Source: Episyrphus balteatus (Eukaryota > Arthropoda > Insecta > Diptera > Syrphidae). Taken from it: a stretch of DNA of 64,000 bases. A program made the position numbers and the translations under genes. The stretch is taken from assembly GCF_945859705.1 (NCBI RefSeq), contig NC_079136.1:125399027-125463026 (forward strand), given 5' to 3'. Of the stretch, positions 1 to 12,942 are shown one piece after another; the first letter of the stretch is position 1, and every line of letters begins with the position of its first letter. Below the pieces are notes generated by a model. The model saw only the letters and a program-made list of their open reading frames with translations, was not told the DNA's origin and did no database searches.

Positions 1-3000
1 AAAAAAACAAAGTAGGTACCTACTACAAAACTATGGTTAGGAGAAAAGTGCATTCATGAGAAAGAACAATGCGCTATAATTATGATGGGGGGCTAAAGTT
101 TATACAAACACAAGCACACACGCTTTGGCACAATATGATGATTTGAATGTTAATGGTATTACGAGTGAAATTAAGTGGTAAATGAGAAACTATCGTCTAT
201 TTAAGAGCATATAGATAGGTATAGATGAAATGTATTGCTTTGTTTGCTTATATGCGAGTTGCGTATGCAGTGTATTATGATGCTTTAAATTATAGCGTAT
301 GATGAGGTTATCGAATAATATACGCTCAAATGCCCTTTTTAGAGATATACTCGTATAGAATTTTTTTTTTTTCTTTTCATTGAATGTGAAGAGAGAAAAT
401 CAATTGAGAATGCTGATTGTAATTATGAATTTCTCATTAAATAATGCTTAATCCATAATACGTGATCAATTGATAATGATGATGAATTCTTTGACGAACA
501 AAAAAAAAAAAATAATAATTCTTAAAGGTTAAAACGTATTATCGAACTCGTGTCGATTTATTAATAATAATCGTCGAAAGAAAAGAGTGCAGGGTATTTT
601 GTTTCACTTTAAGTACAATATTTAAAATTAAGAACATTTTTAAAGAAAAAATTTGGTGTAAATTGTTAAAATAGGGATTTCTTACAGAAATTTGGAATCC
701 TTATTTTGGCACATAGAGAATTTTAACCCAAAACAGTTTTCTGTTTCTATTTATAGAATTTTGAAATACATAGGTATTATAAAGAAATTTGTAAATTAGC
801 TGAATTTTGTAAAATCAGAATTTTCGATTTCCAGAATTCTTAAATACAAAATTGGTATTCAGAATCTTGGAAATCAAATTTTCGCATAATATTCTTAATA
901 AAAAAAAAACAAAATCTTATGGCATGCAAATATTGTAAATTTTTGTAAGATTTTGACAGTTTTTAAAATTTTCATTGAACCATATTGATAACACTTTAAT
1001 CGAACTCTCGCATTTCTTGGCGAGGTGTGCCTTAAATTTAGTCTATATGTAAATAAAATATGTACTACAACTCCAAAATCAACACATCAAGTTATGAATC
1101 AAGAAAATATTGTCTCATTAAAAATGTTACTGTGGCGTATACGTAACCTTTTTTTTTAATGGAAGCCCATGTTAAATTCCAATTACTTTGGAGTAATGGA
1201 GTAATGTGCCAAAAAGAAAGAGCGTGTGGGTTAGGTCGAGACAAGACAAAAATCGTATGGGAGGGGGGGGGGTCTATCCCCCCTCGTTTAGCGGGGAGGG
1301 GCAATTTGAAAAAAAAATTGACTTATTTTGGAAAAAAAAATTTTTTAAAATCAATGGTTATACTTACAATAACGTGCTATACCTTTTTGTAAAGCCAAAA
1401 CCATAGTCTTTTACAAAAATTTTAAACAAAGCCATTTTATGGAACAGTTTTTGAAAAATTAATTTTCAAAATCAAAATTTTGAAAAAAAATTGGAAAAAA
1501 AAATTTCAAACTAATTTTTTTCAAAATTTTATGTAATTAAGTACTAATTTAGTTTTTAAAATTCGATGCTTTTATTAATTTTTAAACAAAAACTGAAAAC
1601 CAGATTCAAAAATATCTTGTCATCAATTTCGAGAAATTAACAAAAAACCAAAAGTACTTTTTTCTAGAAAAACCTCTTTATTTTCTGTTTTTACGTGGCT
1701 GGACTTGGTGATAAATTAATTTATGAAACATTAACCATTCGTCAATTATTTTTCAAATATTCAGACTTAAATACAGTATTGGATTAACCCTGAATTGATC
1801 AACTTTTTTCATTGATAACAACTTTTTAAAAAGTAAGAATGCATCTGACCTCTTTTTTTTAGTTTTGTCATTACAGCTTTTCTTAATTTTTAATTTTCTT
1901 AGTTTTGTACATTTTTCATATTTCTTGTACATGTCTTTCGAATTTTTGAGTAAAGTGGGAACCATATTTTCTAACTTTCTAAATCTGAATTTCTAAATTC
2001 TGAACTCAAACAGAATTTATCTGTTTCATTTTTTCTTAGTGTAGGCCATAATTTCGAATATTCGAAGCTTTCGGTTTTGAGATTCTAAATGTTCAAGATT
2101 TTTGATTTTAAATTTTTTAATCTTAGGTTTTCTGGATTTTAAACTTTTTTTTTTTTGTATTTTGGAGGTGGTAGTTTTTTTATTTATTTTAAAATTTTTT
2201 CAATTTTCTTGTTATGTAGTTTTAGATTCGGATTTTGTATGACTTGGTTTTTATCGAATATTTTGTATGTCTTATGATTTTATTTTTTATGTCTCATTTT
2301 TAACTTTTTCTGGATCTTAAACTTTTGAGATTATAGCCTTTTTTAAATGAAAAAATAAATTTGATATCGGACTTAGATTTTTTAAAAGGATTCTGAGTTT
2401 TCGAAATAAAATTTTTTCTTATAATTTTTGAAAATTTTTCACACATTGGTACACTGATTTATTTTATAAAAAAAAGTGTTAAACATACACACCTAATGAA
2501 GTTACCTATATCCAATTCATACACCCTACTCATGTGTTAACTTCAACAATATCCTTGTGGATTAATTTAATTTTCCCAAATGACCTAGATATGCTCTTGA
2601 ACTATAATAAATTCCTGTACCATCAATAAATATTTTGTTCTCCTTCGGGGAAGTAGTTTCTGCGTTTGACTTTAAGGCCAATTTGTAGGTTATGTTAAGA
2701 ACAAAAACAAACAAAAAAATTAATTTCTCGAAAAACATTTTAAAATCGATGAGGCATCACGTAGTTTTTAATTTTTTTTCTCATTTTTTTTTTTTAAATA
2801 AAACCAAACAAACTAGAAAAATAAACAAACATTTTCCAAAATCTGAAGTGAAAAAAAAAAAATCTTCACAAAGAACTATAACTCCAGCATACTCGGTGTG
2901 TGTCCCCTTATAACTTTCAGCTGCCTCCTGTCTTGTCGCCCTTCACATAAACAAGAATCGAATCGAGGAAAAACATAACAATTTTCCTGGTAAAAAAGGG

Positions 3001-3149
3001 GGAAGGAGGAATGAAGAATAATTTTGTTCCCTTAAACTAGGTCAAGCTTTTTAACATTTCGAGTGTGTCCTATAATACATCTATTTTTCTCTCTTTCTCT
3101 GTCTCTCTCTCTCCACCCGTTCTTTTTCATCGTTACAGTGTGAAGTTGT
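1..3149. other. AT-rich noncoding stretch
   Basis: No gene recognised. The stretch is strongly AT-rich, with many poly-A and poly-T runs and decayed simple sequence. Around 640-900 and 2040-2440 short phrases such as AGAATTTTGA and GATTTTAAA recur without a fixed period. A G-run near 1262-1272 is followed by a C-run, so a small hairpin is possible. Around 1430-1600 the wording loosely resembles the AT-rich body of the mini-me-like elements at 17.5 and 41.6 kb, but too weakly to call a copy. All open frames here are short and of low complexity. Confidence 0.6.
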
Positions 3150-3564
3150 ACTTTGAAGCTATACCGCAATATTGGTCTCCAGATCTAGAACTAAAACCAA
3201 TTGTCGTGCCACCCTGTGCCCCTTCTCGATAGTGGCAAGGAGGCTATGGCTGTGCGGTGTAGAAGGATAGATCCCAATTTACACAATGGCTATATGTGGC
3301 GAAACAATCAATTACGTTTCGGTGTGCAACAGAAATAACGGCAAGGCAAAAAAAAAACAACATGCCTTTCGCTTCGCAATTGCTCTCTCTCTCGAATCCC
3401 AGACCTTCTTTCCTGCCAGTCAAGCGCCACCCACAGCTCCACTCGTTGTTTTTATCGCTTCAAATTCAAGGCACAACAAAAGAATGCCGAGGATGGATAC
3501 GCGCTTAACCGACAAATAAGTAGAACATTGAAAGGAGCAACGAGCCCCATTGCCAGTTACATTA
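3150..3564. other. GC-elevated island, no gene recognised
   Basis: This stretch is visibly less AT-rich than its surroundings and lacks long homopolymers except one A-run near 3350. Two overlapping open frames of about 70-77 codons run through 3286-3519, but they have no recognisable domain and a composition typical of chance ORFs. It could be conserved noncoding DNA. It ends at the left target-site duplication of the hAT-like element. Confidence 0.35.
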
Positions 3565-3572
3565 CGACAGAC
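3565..3572. repeat. Left target-site duplication of hAT-like MITE
   Basis: CGACAGAC lies immediately outside the left terminus. The right side has CGACAGAT at 4897-4904, so 7 of 8 bases match. An 8-bp duplication is the hallmark of hAT superfamily insertions. Confidence 0.65.
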
Positions 3573-4896
3573 TAGTGATGGGAACTATCGAATGATTTGA
3601 ACTATCGAATAGTTCATTCATTCGAATAAAAACTATAGAATAAGACTATCGAATAAAAACTATCGAATAAACTATCGAATAAACTATCGAGTAAAAACTA
3701 TCGAATAAACTATCGAATAAAAAAAAAATTCGAATGAAAAAACTATCGTATAAAAAAACTATTTGAATGAAAAAACTATCGTTTAAGAAAAGTATTTGAA
3801 TGAAAAAAATATCGAACAAAAAAAACTATTCGAATAAAAACACTATCGTATAAAAAAACTATTTGAATGAAAAAAACTGTCGCTTAAGAAAATTATTCGA
3901 ATGAAAAAACTATCGAATAAAAAAACTACTCGAATGAAAAAAACTATCGAATAAAAAACTATCGAATGAAAAACTATCGAATGAAAATAGTAACTATATG
4001 AATGAATGAATGAATGAATGAATGAATGAATGAATGAATGAATGAATGAATGAATGAATGAATGAATGAATGAATGAATGAATGAATGAATGAATGAATG
4101 AATGAATGAATGAATGAATGAATGAATGAATGAATGAATGAATGAATGAATGAATGAATGAATGAATGAATGAATGAATGAATGAATGAATGAATGAATG
4201 AATGAATGAATGAATGAATGAATGAATGAATGAATGAATGAATGAATGAATGAATGAATGAATGAATGAATGAATGAATGAATGAATGAATTAATGAATG
4301 AATGAATGAATGAATGAATGAATGAATGAATGAATGAATGAATGAATGAATGAATGAATGAATGAATGAATGAATGAATGAATGAATGAATGAATGAATG
4401 AATGAATGAATGAATGAATGAATGAATGAATGAATGAATGAATGAATGAATGAATGAATGAATGAATGAATGAATGAATGAATGAATGAATGAATGAATG
4501 AATGAATGAATGAATGAATGAATGAATGAATGAATGAATGAATGAATGAATGAATGAATGAATGAATGAATGAATGAATGAATGAATGAATGAATGAATG
4601 AATGAATGAATGAATGAATGAATGAATGAATGAATGAATGAATGAATGAATGAATGAATGAATGAATGAATGAATGAATGAATGAATGAATGAATGAATG
4701 AATGAATGAATGAATGAATGAATGAATGAATGAATGAATGAATGAATGAATGAATGAATGAATGAATGAATGAATGAATGAATGAATGAATGATTTCAAG
4801 CTATCGAATGAATGAATGATTTCAAGCTATCGATTGAATTAATATTTTACAACACTATCGATAGTTTTTATTTCCCATATATAGTTCCCATCACTA
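3573..4896. mobile_element. hAT-like MITE with ACTATCGAATA subrepeats and giant GAAT array
   Basis: The left terminus reads TAGTGATGGGAACTAT and the right terminus reads as its reverse complement (ATAGTTCCCATCACTA). A near-perfect 8-bp duplication flanks it, as in hAT elements. The interior is noncoding. The left part is a run of degenerate ACTATCGAATAAAA and ATTCGAATGAAAA units in about 20-bp steps; then comes the tetranucleotide array; then ACTATCGATAGT near the right end. A second copy at 43706-44294 has the same termini and subrepeats but only two or three GAAT units. No transposase is present, so movement would need a hAT enzyme from elsewhere. Termini and duplication are seen directly; the hAT assignment is inferred from them. 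Confidence 0.75.
3998..4793. repeat. (GAAT)n microsatellite, about 199 units
   Basis: A nearly pure tetranucleotide array of about 796 bp. The one interruption I see is a TTAATG variant near 4290-4292. A second short run, GAATGAATGA, follows after a TTTCAAGCTATC spacer. The array is internal to the hAT-like MITE. It translates without stops on the minus strand into a repeating Ser-Phe-Ile-His peptide, a by-product of the repeat and not a gene. Confidence 0.98.
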
Positions 4897-4904
4897 CGAC
4901 AGAT

Positions 4905-6250
4905 TGTTGGTAAAACAAACAAAAAAAAAAAAAAAACCAAAAGGACAGGGAAGAGCTTGAGTGTTCGTACATAGATTTTCAACTTCTGCCTGGTCCCGCG
5001 AAGGCCCCTAGTTAAAAAGTGGATTTTGCTATCACCCTTTGTCCATGCGTTCGTCCATCTAACAGGTTTATGAATACACCAAGCTCTACCACTTACTTGA
5101 CTTGAGTCTCTCTCCCTTTCTCTAAAAAAAATATATATATCCTTTCATGAAATATCGAGATAGTTCGTGCATTCAATTTGGTTTTTTTAAAGGAATTTGG
5201 AACGGGGTTAGGGTCTGGCAGAAGCTGGGTCGAGAAGGTTGTTATCCCGACATCCATATTTGGCTCTAATGCGTTGAGTTATTTCAGCAGCAGCTAAACG
5301 CTAGCCAGGTTCAAAGCCGTCTAATTGACTAATTGAGCAAGTGTGGTGAGCTACAAAAAAATATATAGTATATACGTTCCACAGGAGTATAGAATTAGCA
5401 CACACATCAGCAAAAACACAGTCCTCGACGAGCTTGCCATAGAACTGGTGGAGCTGGATAACTTTTGATCAAGTGATGTGTGTGTTGTGTTGTTGCCACA
5501 TTTGCCGGTTGCCGATTCCGGTATTTGCCCCATACCCATTTTGGTGGTGGTGGTAAGGATATTAAATGCACTCCACACACACAACTCCTGCATTAAGGAC
5601 GAAGAGAGAGGCATCCATATTTATTGCGGTTTATGGAGGAAATATATATGTAAAAAGTTTTTTTTTAAAGAGTTTTTTTTTTTTTTTTTGTTTTGTTTCC
5701 AGGAAAAGGAATCGGAATGGTGCAAGAATTCACTGACGAAGCACAAATTCACAACCGGTTGGTTGGCAGTTGCTAGCTGCTAGTTGCTAGCAGTTGCAAG
5801 TTGTCGTCAATGGCGGCGAATGACTAATTGCTGAGTGTTGCCGTTTCCATGTCCCTGGCATTGTCTTCGCATAAATTTATATGCGGAGGTGATGGCTTAT
5901 GGGTTTTTTTTTTGATATCTACAACAGTGGTAGCCGCCGTGATGATTGGCGGAAAAACTGAAGTGAACTGAGATGGATGATGATGGCGATATGACGGAAA
6001 ATATTCTCGTTTAAAATTGTTATTCAATTTAACGTTTACAAAAAAAAAAAAAAAAAAAATGTAGAAAAATAATATTATAAATAAGTGCCTGGGATGTATA
6101 TGGAAATGTAACAGTGGTGATCAAAATGTGATGCTAGGTTTTGAAATGTGCCAATTGAGTCAGATGCAGTAGAATGAACAACAAAAGAATTTTTCAGTCT
6201 TCAGTGACTTTAGTATTTAAGGACAAGTGTAGTTGTAAGGGAAAACAGTG
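4905..6250. other. Noncoding stretch with GC-elevated island at about 5.2-6.0 kb
   Basis: From about 5170 to 6000 the base composition is mixed and less AT-rich, with GTTGCTAGC-type short repeats at 5765-5800 and overlapping short frames on both strands. Nothing is recognisable as protein. It may be conserved regulatory DNA. The remainder is AT-rich with long A and T runs. Confidence 0.4.
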
Positions 6251-6299
6251 TTTCAAAGCCCTGCGGTCAAAGACCTGCGGTTAACAATAAATTTTATAT

Positions 6300-7080
6300 C
6301 ACTATTTATAAAGTAAAATCAAATTTCTATGCGTTCTAGGTAAAAAAGATACCAAGTATCACAATAAAAAATATTTTCTTACTGATATCTCAAAATTCTG
6401 AATATGAAAATAAAAGAATATATTTATAAAAACCGTTAAAAAAAGGTACACAAAGTTGTGACAAAAAAAAAAAGTTTTTTTCCGTTTTTCACTCAAAAAT
6501 CGTTTTAGAAATCCACTTTTTTGCACACATATCCAAATTTGAAATTCCTTAAGTACCTACTTTAAGTTCAAGCTCAAAAAAATAAAAAAAAAAAAATATA
6601 GGTATATAAATCATACTTTGAAATCTAGCGCATTAGAAAAAAAAAAATTCGTTTCAGATGCCCAATTTTTTTTATTTACTTTTACCTTTGGTACAACTTC
6701 AAAATTTCTTCTTCGATTAAAAACCACTTTTTCGAAGACTTATACCTCCTGCTTTTGTTTTAGAAAACTTAAAACTGAGTTTTGAAATTTTTAAGAAGTT
6801 TTTCAACACCTTTGCCATTCTTGAAACAAATTTATCTATCGTTTAAAAAAAAATCAACTGTCATCGTTTACCCTTTAGGAAATATTTTTTTGTATCATCC
6901 CATTTCACCCCTATTTACCCTACTTAAGTTTACGATATAAATCTTCAAATAAGCTATAGTAAATTTTTGTATCTCTAATAGTTTAATTTTAATTTTTAAT
7001 TGCAATCTATATCAAATTTCTAACAATGTTCTGACGGAACGGGAGAAAATAGCGACGTCTTTTAGTGGATGCAAACAGGG
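6300..7080 (-). mobile_element. Copy D (diverged) of unclassified 1.1-1.3-kb family
   Basis: Read on the minus strand, 6860-7080 matches the left part of the copy at 48.47 kb. Shared phrases are AACTATTAGAGATACAAAAA, CTATAGCTTATTTG and GGTAAAnAGGGGTrAAA. The rest, out to about 6300, keeps the same style (TTTTTCACTCAAAAATCG, TTTGCACA) but is strongly diverged, so the outer boundary is approximate. No coding capacity. Confidence 0.5.
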
Positions 7081-9002
7081 TCCATTGATTAAATAAATAA
7101 TTGAACATGAAGCGCAGTGAAAATTATTGAGTGAATTTGTATATGTTTTATAGAATTTTCATTCGAATAATCATTAAATTAAAATCAAATAACACGGCGA
7201 ACACAGATATCAGATCAAAATTTAGGCACTAGACATTTTTTGAAATTTTATTTTAACATGATTGGATCAATACACAACGATGGTAAAAAAAAACTGAGCT
7301 TTGATCGTTTCCTTTTGTTCCCTTATTTTAAGAGCTTCAACAGGTTAACGATTTTTTCAAATTTCGGTGTTAATTGGTTTGTGTCTAGAACATTTATAAT
7401 GTATGTAATTTCAATAGATAACCATTTTTATTATAAATTCTCTAACTCTACAAATAACCTTGATTTATAAGAAGCTTAATTAAAATTGCATTTTTAATTG
7501 TCTCTGTTTAAATGAAAGAATAAAAGAATAAAGAAAAATAAAAAAATAAATAAAGTTCGCTGCTCAGCTCTTTTGTTTAGAGAAGACCTACTAAGGTACT
7601 CTCATTTCTTTTTTTTTTGCGTTCAATTTATGTGACAATAACTCCATTTATATTAAAAATGTCATTTTTTTTTTCATTTTCCCTTTCCTGTGAATGCTTA
7701 TATGCGTACATTTTCATCAATATTTTCCTTTTCAAGTTCATAGAATTTTATGTAATTTACAAAAGATTTTTGGGTCTCCATTTTGATAAAACAATTTTTG
7801 TTTGTTTGCTTGCTTTCTTCCTTTCAAAAACTTTTAATCTCCAGTGTAATGTAGTTGCATATCGTTATTGTACACTGCAATCACAGAGTGGGTCAACTAT
7901 TTATGAGACTGGAGCATGTGTATAATGCTTGTTGTAGTTTTTTTTTTTTTGGTTCCAGCACAGCACAAACAACATAAAAAAAAAACACCCTCTGCCAATC
8001 GGGCTTAACAACATTGTGAAAGGAAAGACTCAACAACAGAGTATACAGGACTTGTATACAAGTACATATAGATTTAAGCCAAAAGAGAGAGAGTCAAGCC
8101 AAGCCAAGCAAGGCAAAAGCAAGCAATGTGTATCCTGTATTTTTTTTTTTTTTTGCAAAAAAACGTTTATATATTTGTTATACCAACTTGAGGGAGAAAA
8201 TTTAATAATTTCCTCAAATATTTGCCAATTTCTTGATGGCTCTAAGCTAACTAGACATCTCACAACAACCATCGTATAAGAGTTCTTCGGGAGATGGTGC
8301 ATCATATTTATATCATGATGAGTGTATGTCCCATACCCGTTAACGGAAATTTGTGCAAGATCTTCCTTTTTTTGTAAGCATGATGATAATGATGGTTGCT
8401 GACTTTTGTTAGTGCACTTTATGTCCTTTTATCAAAAGGACTTAAGAAAAAAAACCAACACACAGAGGCCCGTTTTCTTATGCAATTTCTTTAAATTTTT
8501 TCTTTTTCTTATTTTTTAAAGGTTTTATCCCAACAATTTTATGATAAACTCAATAATCATATGACAGAGAGAGAGAGTGTATGAAGGAGTATGATGTGTG
8601 TATGCTTATGATTATGACTGATTGCGTTTGCTTTGACACAAAAATAAAAAAAAAAATAATAATATAACGAGCAAGGTCCTTGTAGGGTTGCCAACAAAGT
8701 CAAGAACGTATTATTATCTTCATGGGTATAGACGGGTATGTAGATATACTTGGGATATGGGTAGATAGGATATAAAGGTATAAAATATAAACTGGAGCGA
8801 GGGAATAAGAGAGTATTTTTTTTTTTACATTTTTTTTTTTTTTTTTATAAGAAAGCAACACGCAGCACCGCGCACCGCATGTGAAATTACATGTGTCGTA
8901 AAATATTACGAGATGATTATGATATCCTTTTACGATTCATGATGAGATCGGTGTTAAAAAACACACAGGTTCTATATCTAACTATGCAACGAAAGTCAAC
9001 GA
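7081..9002. other. AT-rich noncoding stretch
   Basis: No gene or element recognised. It contains poly-T runs and short AG-rich and TATG-rich tracts. Open frames at 7240-7470, 7617-7925 and around 8016-8305 are low-complexity and unsupported. Confidence 0.5.
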
Positions 9003-9007
9003 CAACG

Positions 9008-10290
9008 CACAGTGGGACGAATGTATGGAAAAATCGGCATTTCTAATATCTTGTGTTTAAGTGACTGAAACTATGCAAAGTTCAATTAAGACGTCTATTT
9101 ACACCTAAATCTATGAATTAAACATTAAAACCAGATAAATGGAAACATTTTAGCAAGGAAATTCATTTTTATTTAATTAAAAGAGTTGAGCTGCGAACTT
9201 ATTTTTAGGATTTTCTTTCTATTATTGTTTTTTTTTCTCTTCTTTTAGTTAACTTTAATTTATGTAAAATAGAACTAACAATAGCATAGATATTAAAACA
9301 TTATAATTTGAATATTCAAACAAAAAATTATCGATCATAATAATTAGATATATGTGAACTTTTTGACTGGAAATTTGACAACTGCTAAGAATTTTTGCAT
9401 TTTTATAGACTTTAATACCATCATTTTTGATTAAACCGGTAAAATGTTATAAATAATATTGGTTTAAGGAGTATTTTTTTTTTTGTTTTAAACTGATGTT
9501 ATCACTTAAGCAATCAAGTATAGCTTTAGTTATATTCAGATTAGAATTCAGTTAGCGATCATGAACCGATTGAGTCTTCAAGAAGACTGTTCCCACTTGT
9601 ACTTTACCTTGACTACATAAAATTTAATAACTTTCTGTATTTGAACTTCTACCTCTTCTGTTAACTCCTCTAAGCCAAGAAATTGTTGAATTTTCAAACA
9701 CAAGTTATCAAATTTTCTTGTTCTCGCACTATATAGTCAAGTTTTTAAATTTTGGTAATTTTTGATATAGCGGGTTGAACTTAAAAAACGCGATTTTAAG
9801 TACTTGGCGCAAAATTGCCGCAAGATTTTTTTCTTAATTCATTTAGAGGATACTTTTCTGAGTATAAAACCATAAAAATCCCAGTGAGCCTTTTAGGTGT
9901 AAAAAAGAAAATCTTACTCAAAGTAAAAAAAAAAAATTTCTACCAACACTTGGAAAATCACGAATAAAAAAAAAAAACACAACAAAACAAAAATTTGTTT
10001 GTTGTTAAATATTAATTAATATACCTTGATGAGTGTTATTAAATTAATTTTTTATCGCACAAAAAATTTTATGAGTAATATAATACAAATTACAACTTGA
10101 TTTTTTAGTACAAAAAAAAAATTAAACTAGACAGTGTTTGGCGCTCTATAGCTTTTGCATTAATTGGACAATTCAAATAATTTTGATGCAGTTAGAACGT
10201 AAATATATTTGGGATGACATATCAATCACTCAAAAGTACCGCAATAATATTCGATTTTTTTAATTTATTGCTATGGGTCGTCCCACTGTG
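9008..10290. mobile_element. Non-autonomous Transib-like element
   Basis: Both ends carry CACAGTGGGACGA as a 13-bp terminal inverted repeat. The first seven bases equal the RAG recombination-signal heptamer CACAGTG, which Transib termini are known to resemble. Five GC-rich bases flank each end: CAACG at 9003-9007 and CGACG at 10291-10295 (4 of 5 identical). Transib elements make 5-bp GC-rich target duplications. Inside the right end, 22 bp after the heptamer, is AAAAAAATC. Inside the left end, 14 bp after the heptamer, is AAAAATCGG. Both look like a nonamer-style A-rich block. The 1283-bp interior is AT-rich with no transposase. The Transib assignment is inferred from termini and flanks; a chance 13-bp match at this spacing is unlikely. 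Confidence 0.7.
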
Positions 10291-10295
10291 CGACG

Positions 10296-11439
10296 ACAAG
10301 ATGAAAAGACTGAACCTATTATATGGGCATGCTGCCGCAGGCTTTATATATACCTACCATCATTCGCACCATACCGCGACTTTTTTTTATAAATTTAACA
10401 TTTTTATTGATATTAGGTGGGAAATTGAACTCAATTTTGAATTTGAAAACGATCTGCCATTTGCCATGCTTGCGCGCACACAACCAACTTCTGGTGTGTG
10501 TTTTTGAGTCCTTTGTGTTGTAGGTAGGTTGAAGGTATATGAAAAAATGTGGCTTATTACCAACTTCATCTCATCGCTGGTATTAGTTAAATATGTGTCG
10601 CTAAGGTAATCGAGGTGTAAATTTTATATAAAGTACCAATTGTCGCGGATGTTTTTTTTTTTTTCCTCTTTGATTCTGAGAGAGTCCTTGTATGGTCCTT
10701 GAAGCGTAGGTGATTATATTATGCAAATTGAAATGTGAAATTTTTTTGTTGTTGCTTTTTTTTTTAGTTGACAACAACAAATGAAGTCATTTATTGAGCC
10801 TTAAAGGCGCTTAAAATAAAGAAAAAAAAATAATAACACAATAAGCTTATGATTTGACTAAAACATACACAAACAAGTCAAAAAAAAAAAAAAAAACAAA
10901 ACAAAACAAAAATCCAATAAATTATAAGGAATTATAACTTTTTGTTTTTTTTTTTGTCTATATCCGAGTATTATAAATTTTAATGGATTGTTTCATGGTC
11001 ATACCTATACACATTTTAACCATCCACATGAAAATAGTATAATCATTTTGACGAATGATTGTGGCATAACAAAAAAAAAAGGGTTGTGTGCTTTGAAAGG
11101 GTATTTCGGTTGTAGGAAGGTAGATTTTGATGTGTTAAAAATGTGTGAAATTCTCATCGAATTGAAAGCTGAAGTCGAATTTTTTATTCTTTTTTTTTTT
11201 GAATAAAATATGAATGAGGATATAGGTTATTATTAATGGAAGGCTATTATTACAATTGATCTTTTGAAAAAAAAAAAAAAAAAACATGAATGGAGTCAAT
11301 TTTATTTATAATTTATGTTTTATATTTTTGAGTGGTTATGAGCTTTAAATGCTGTAAAAGAAAAGTTATGCATTGAATTAGTGTATTTTTTCTCAAGCAG
11401 TTTGGATTTTTATAACAATAATCAATATTTTCACTATTA
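10296..11439. other. AT-rich noncoding stretch
   Basis: No gene recognised. It contains long A and T runs (for example near 10880, 10950 and 11265). A stretch around 10290-10560 is somewhat less AT-rich with overlapping short frames on both strands and no recognisable product. Confidence 0.5.
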
Positions 11440-12456
11440 CCACTTCAAAAAAAACACTAGTTTACAGGCAAAAGGGACACTCAGTCTCACTATTTTTTTC
11501 TTACGTAGTTTGACCTCAGGAACTTGGAAATTACTTTAAAAAAATTACGATGGATAGATACGTTTTCGAGATATGATTTTTCAAAGTTTTTTGTCATTTT
11601 TTCCCATCTTTCTTTATCTTGTGTAATAAACAATCAATCTGAACAAAAGAACCAGCACCTGAAAGCTGAATAAATAAGCAAGAAATACTAGAATAATTTT
11701 TTTGGGTTATTCCAGAGGTTTAAGTTGCAATCTATCAAAACATTTTTTAAAGACAAACAAAATTTCTTACTGAAAGAAAAAATCAAAATCTTTCGAAACC
11801 ACATAGTTTTGAATTTTGCATGTGTAACATACTTTCTGACAAAGAAAACAAAATACTTTTCTTCAAAATCTATGATTAAATTACAAAGATATGACCATTT
11901 TTGGAACGATCAAAATTTTCGACTCTTTTTGTTACTTTTTGAGATTTTTTTTTTACTATAACTTGAAAAGCAAACCGAATTTTGAAAAATTGTATTAAGT
12001 AATTTTTTGTAGATAATGTTTCAAATCAAAATATTGAAAACAATTAAAAAAAAAAAAACTATTCAAAAAAGAGAAAAAAAACGACATTTTTGATAAGTCT
12101 ATTTATTTATCCTTTGAGCATTTATAGATATTGAAAATTTAAGGGAGAATAGAAGATACTTTATCTTTCATTATAAAGGCCTCAAAAATTTAATTCGGCT
12201 AAAATTGGATAAAATATGGACTTTCAAAATACTATGTTTTTGGCCTTTTTGAGTCATTTTTCTCTATAACAAAATGCTAATGTGTTACAATGACAAAGCA
12301 TTTTGAAAAATTATATCTCGAAAAACCATCCATAAACATTTTTTTAACATTAGATTTTCGACTTTTCTGGACTCAAATCTATATGAAAAGTATAACGGCA
12401 CTTGGTGTCCAAAAATTTTTTATTGGTTTTAGTCGCACTCAAAACCCAACGAGACA
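11440..12456. repeat. Unclassified repeat-like AT-rich sequence
   Basis: Phrases such as TTTTCGAGATATGATTTTTC, ATATCTCGAAAAACC and TTTTGAGTCATTTTT recur in style but not in strict period. The stretch runs straight into the 140-bp tandem array, so both may belong to one decayed element. I could not find matching ends. No coding evidence. Confidence 0.3.
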
Positions 12457-12900
12457 AGACCAAAAATATGTATTTTTACGGGTTAATAGGCCTTAGGGTA
12501 ACCACTTAATAATACAGTCGGATTCTGACGTTCTCTTCTTCCTGATTACAAAAACACCCATGACAGACATTTAAGTCGCGCCCAAACAGCTGATAGAGGA
12601 GCCCAAAGATGAATATTTTTACGGTTACGGTAAACACGTTAAAATAATCGAATTTTGACGCCCCCTTCTTCCTGCCTTCAAAAACACCCATGATAGACAT
12701 TATAGTCAAGCCTAAATTTCCAACAGAGGAGTCTAAAAATTTTATTTACGGGTTTTTAAAGGTTTTGGGGGTAACTAGTTGAAAACAATCACATTCTGCA
12801 GCTCTCTTCTTCCTGATTACAAAAACACCCATCACGAACATGAAAGACGTGCTGTGGAACACCCGACAGACGAGCCCAAAAATGCGGTTTTTGAATTCCA
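12457..12900. repeat. Tandem array, about 140-bp period, 3 units plus a partial
   Basis: The phrase GAGCCCAAAnATG recurs at about 12457 (variant), 12599, 12729 and 12872, giving steps of 142, 130 and 143 bp. In the three full units CTCTTCTTCCTGATTAC (variant CCTTCTTCCTGCCTTC in the middle) leads into the shared AAAAACACCCAT and then GACAT or GAACAT. Units have diverged by substitutions and small indels, so the array is old. No coding role is visible. Confidence 0.85.
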
Positions 12901-12942
12901 AAATTTATAACTTCAAAAATATTGACCGACTTAACCAAGAAA

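Noticed and set aside
3843..4799. 318-residue minus-strand frame with Ser-Phe-Ile-His repeats
   Set aside because: It is the translation of the GAAT microsatellite; a 4-bp repeat without stops stays open in one strand's frames. No non-repeat domain exists.
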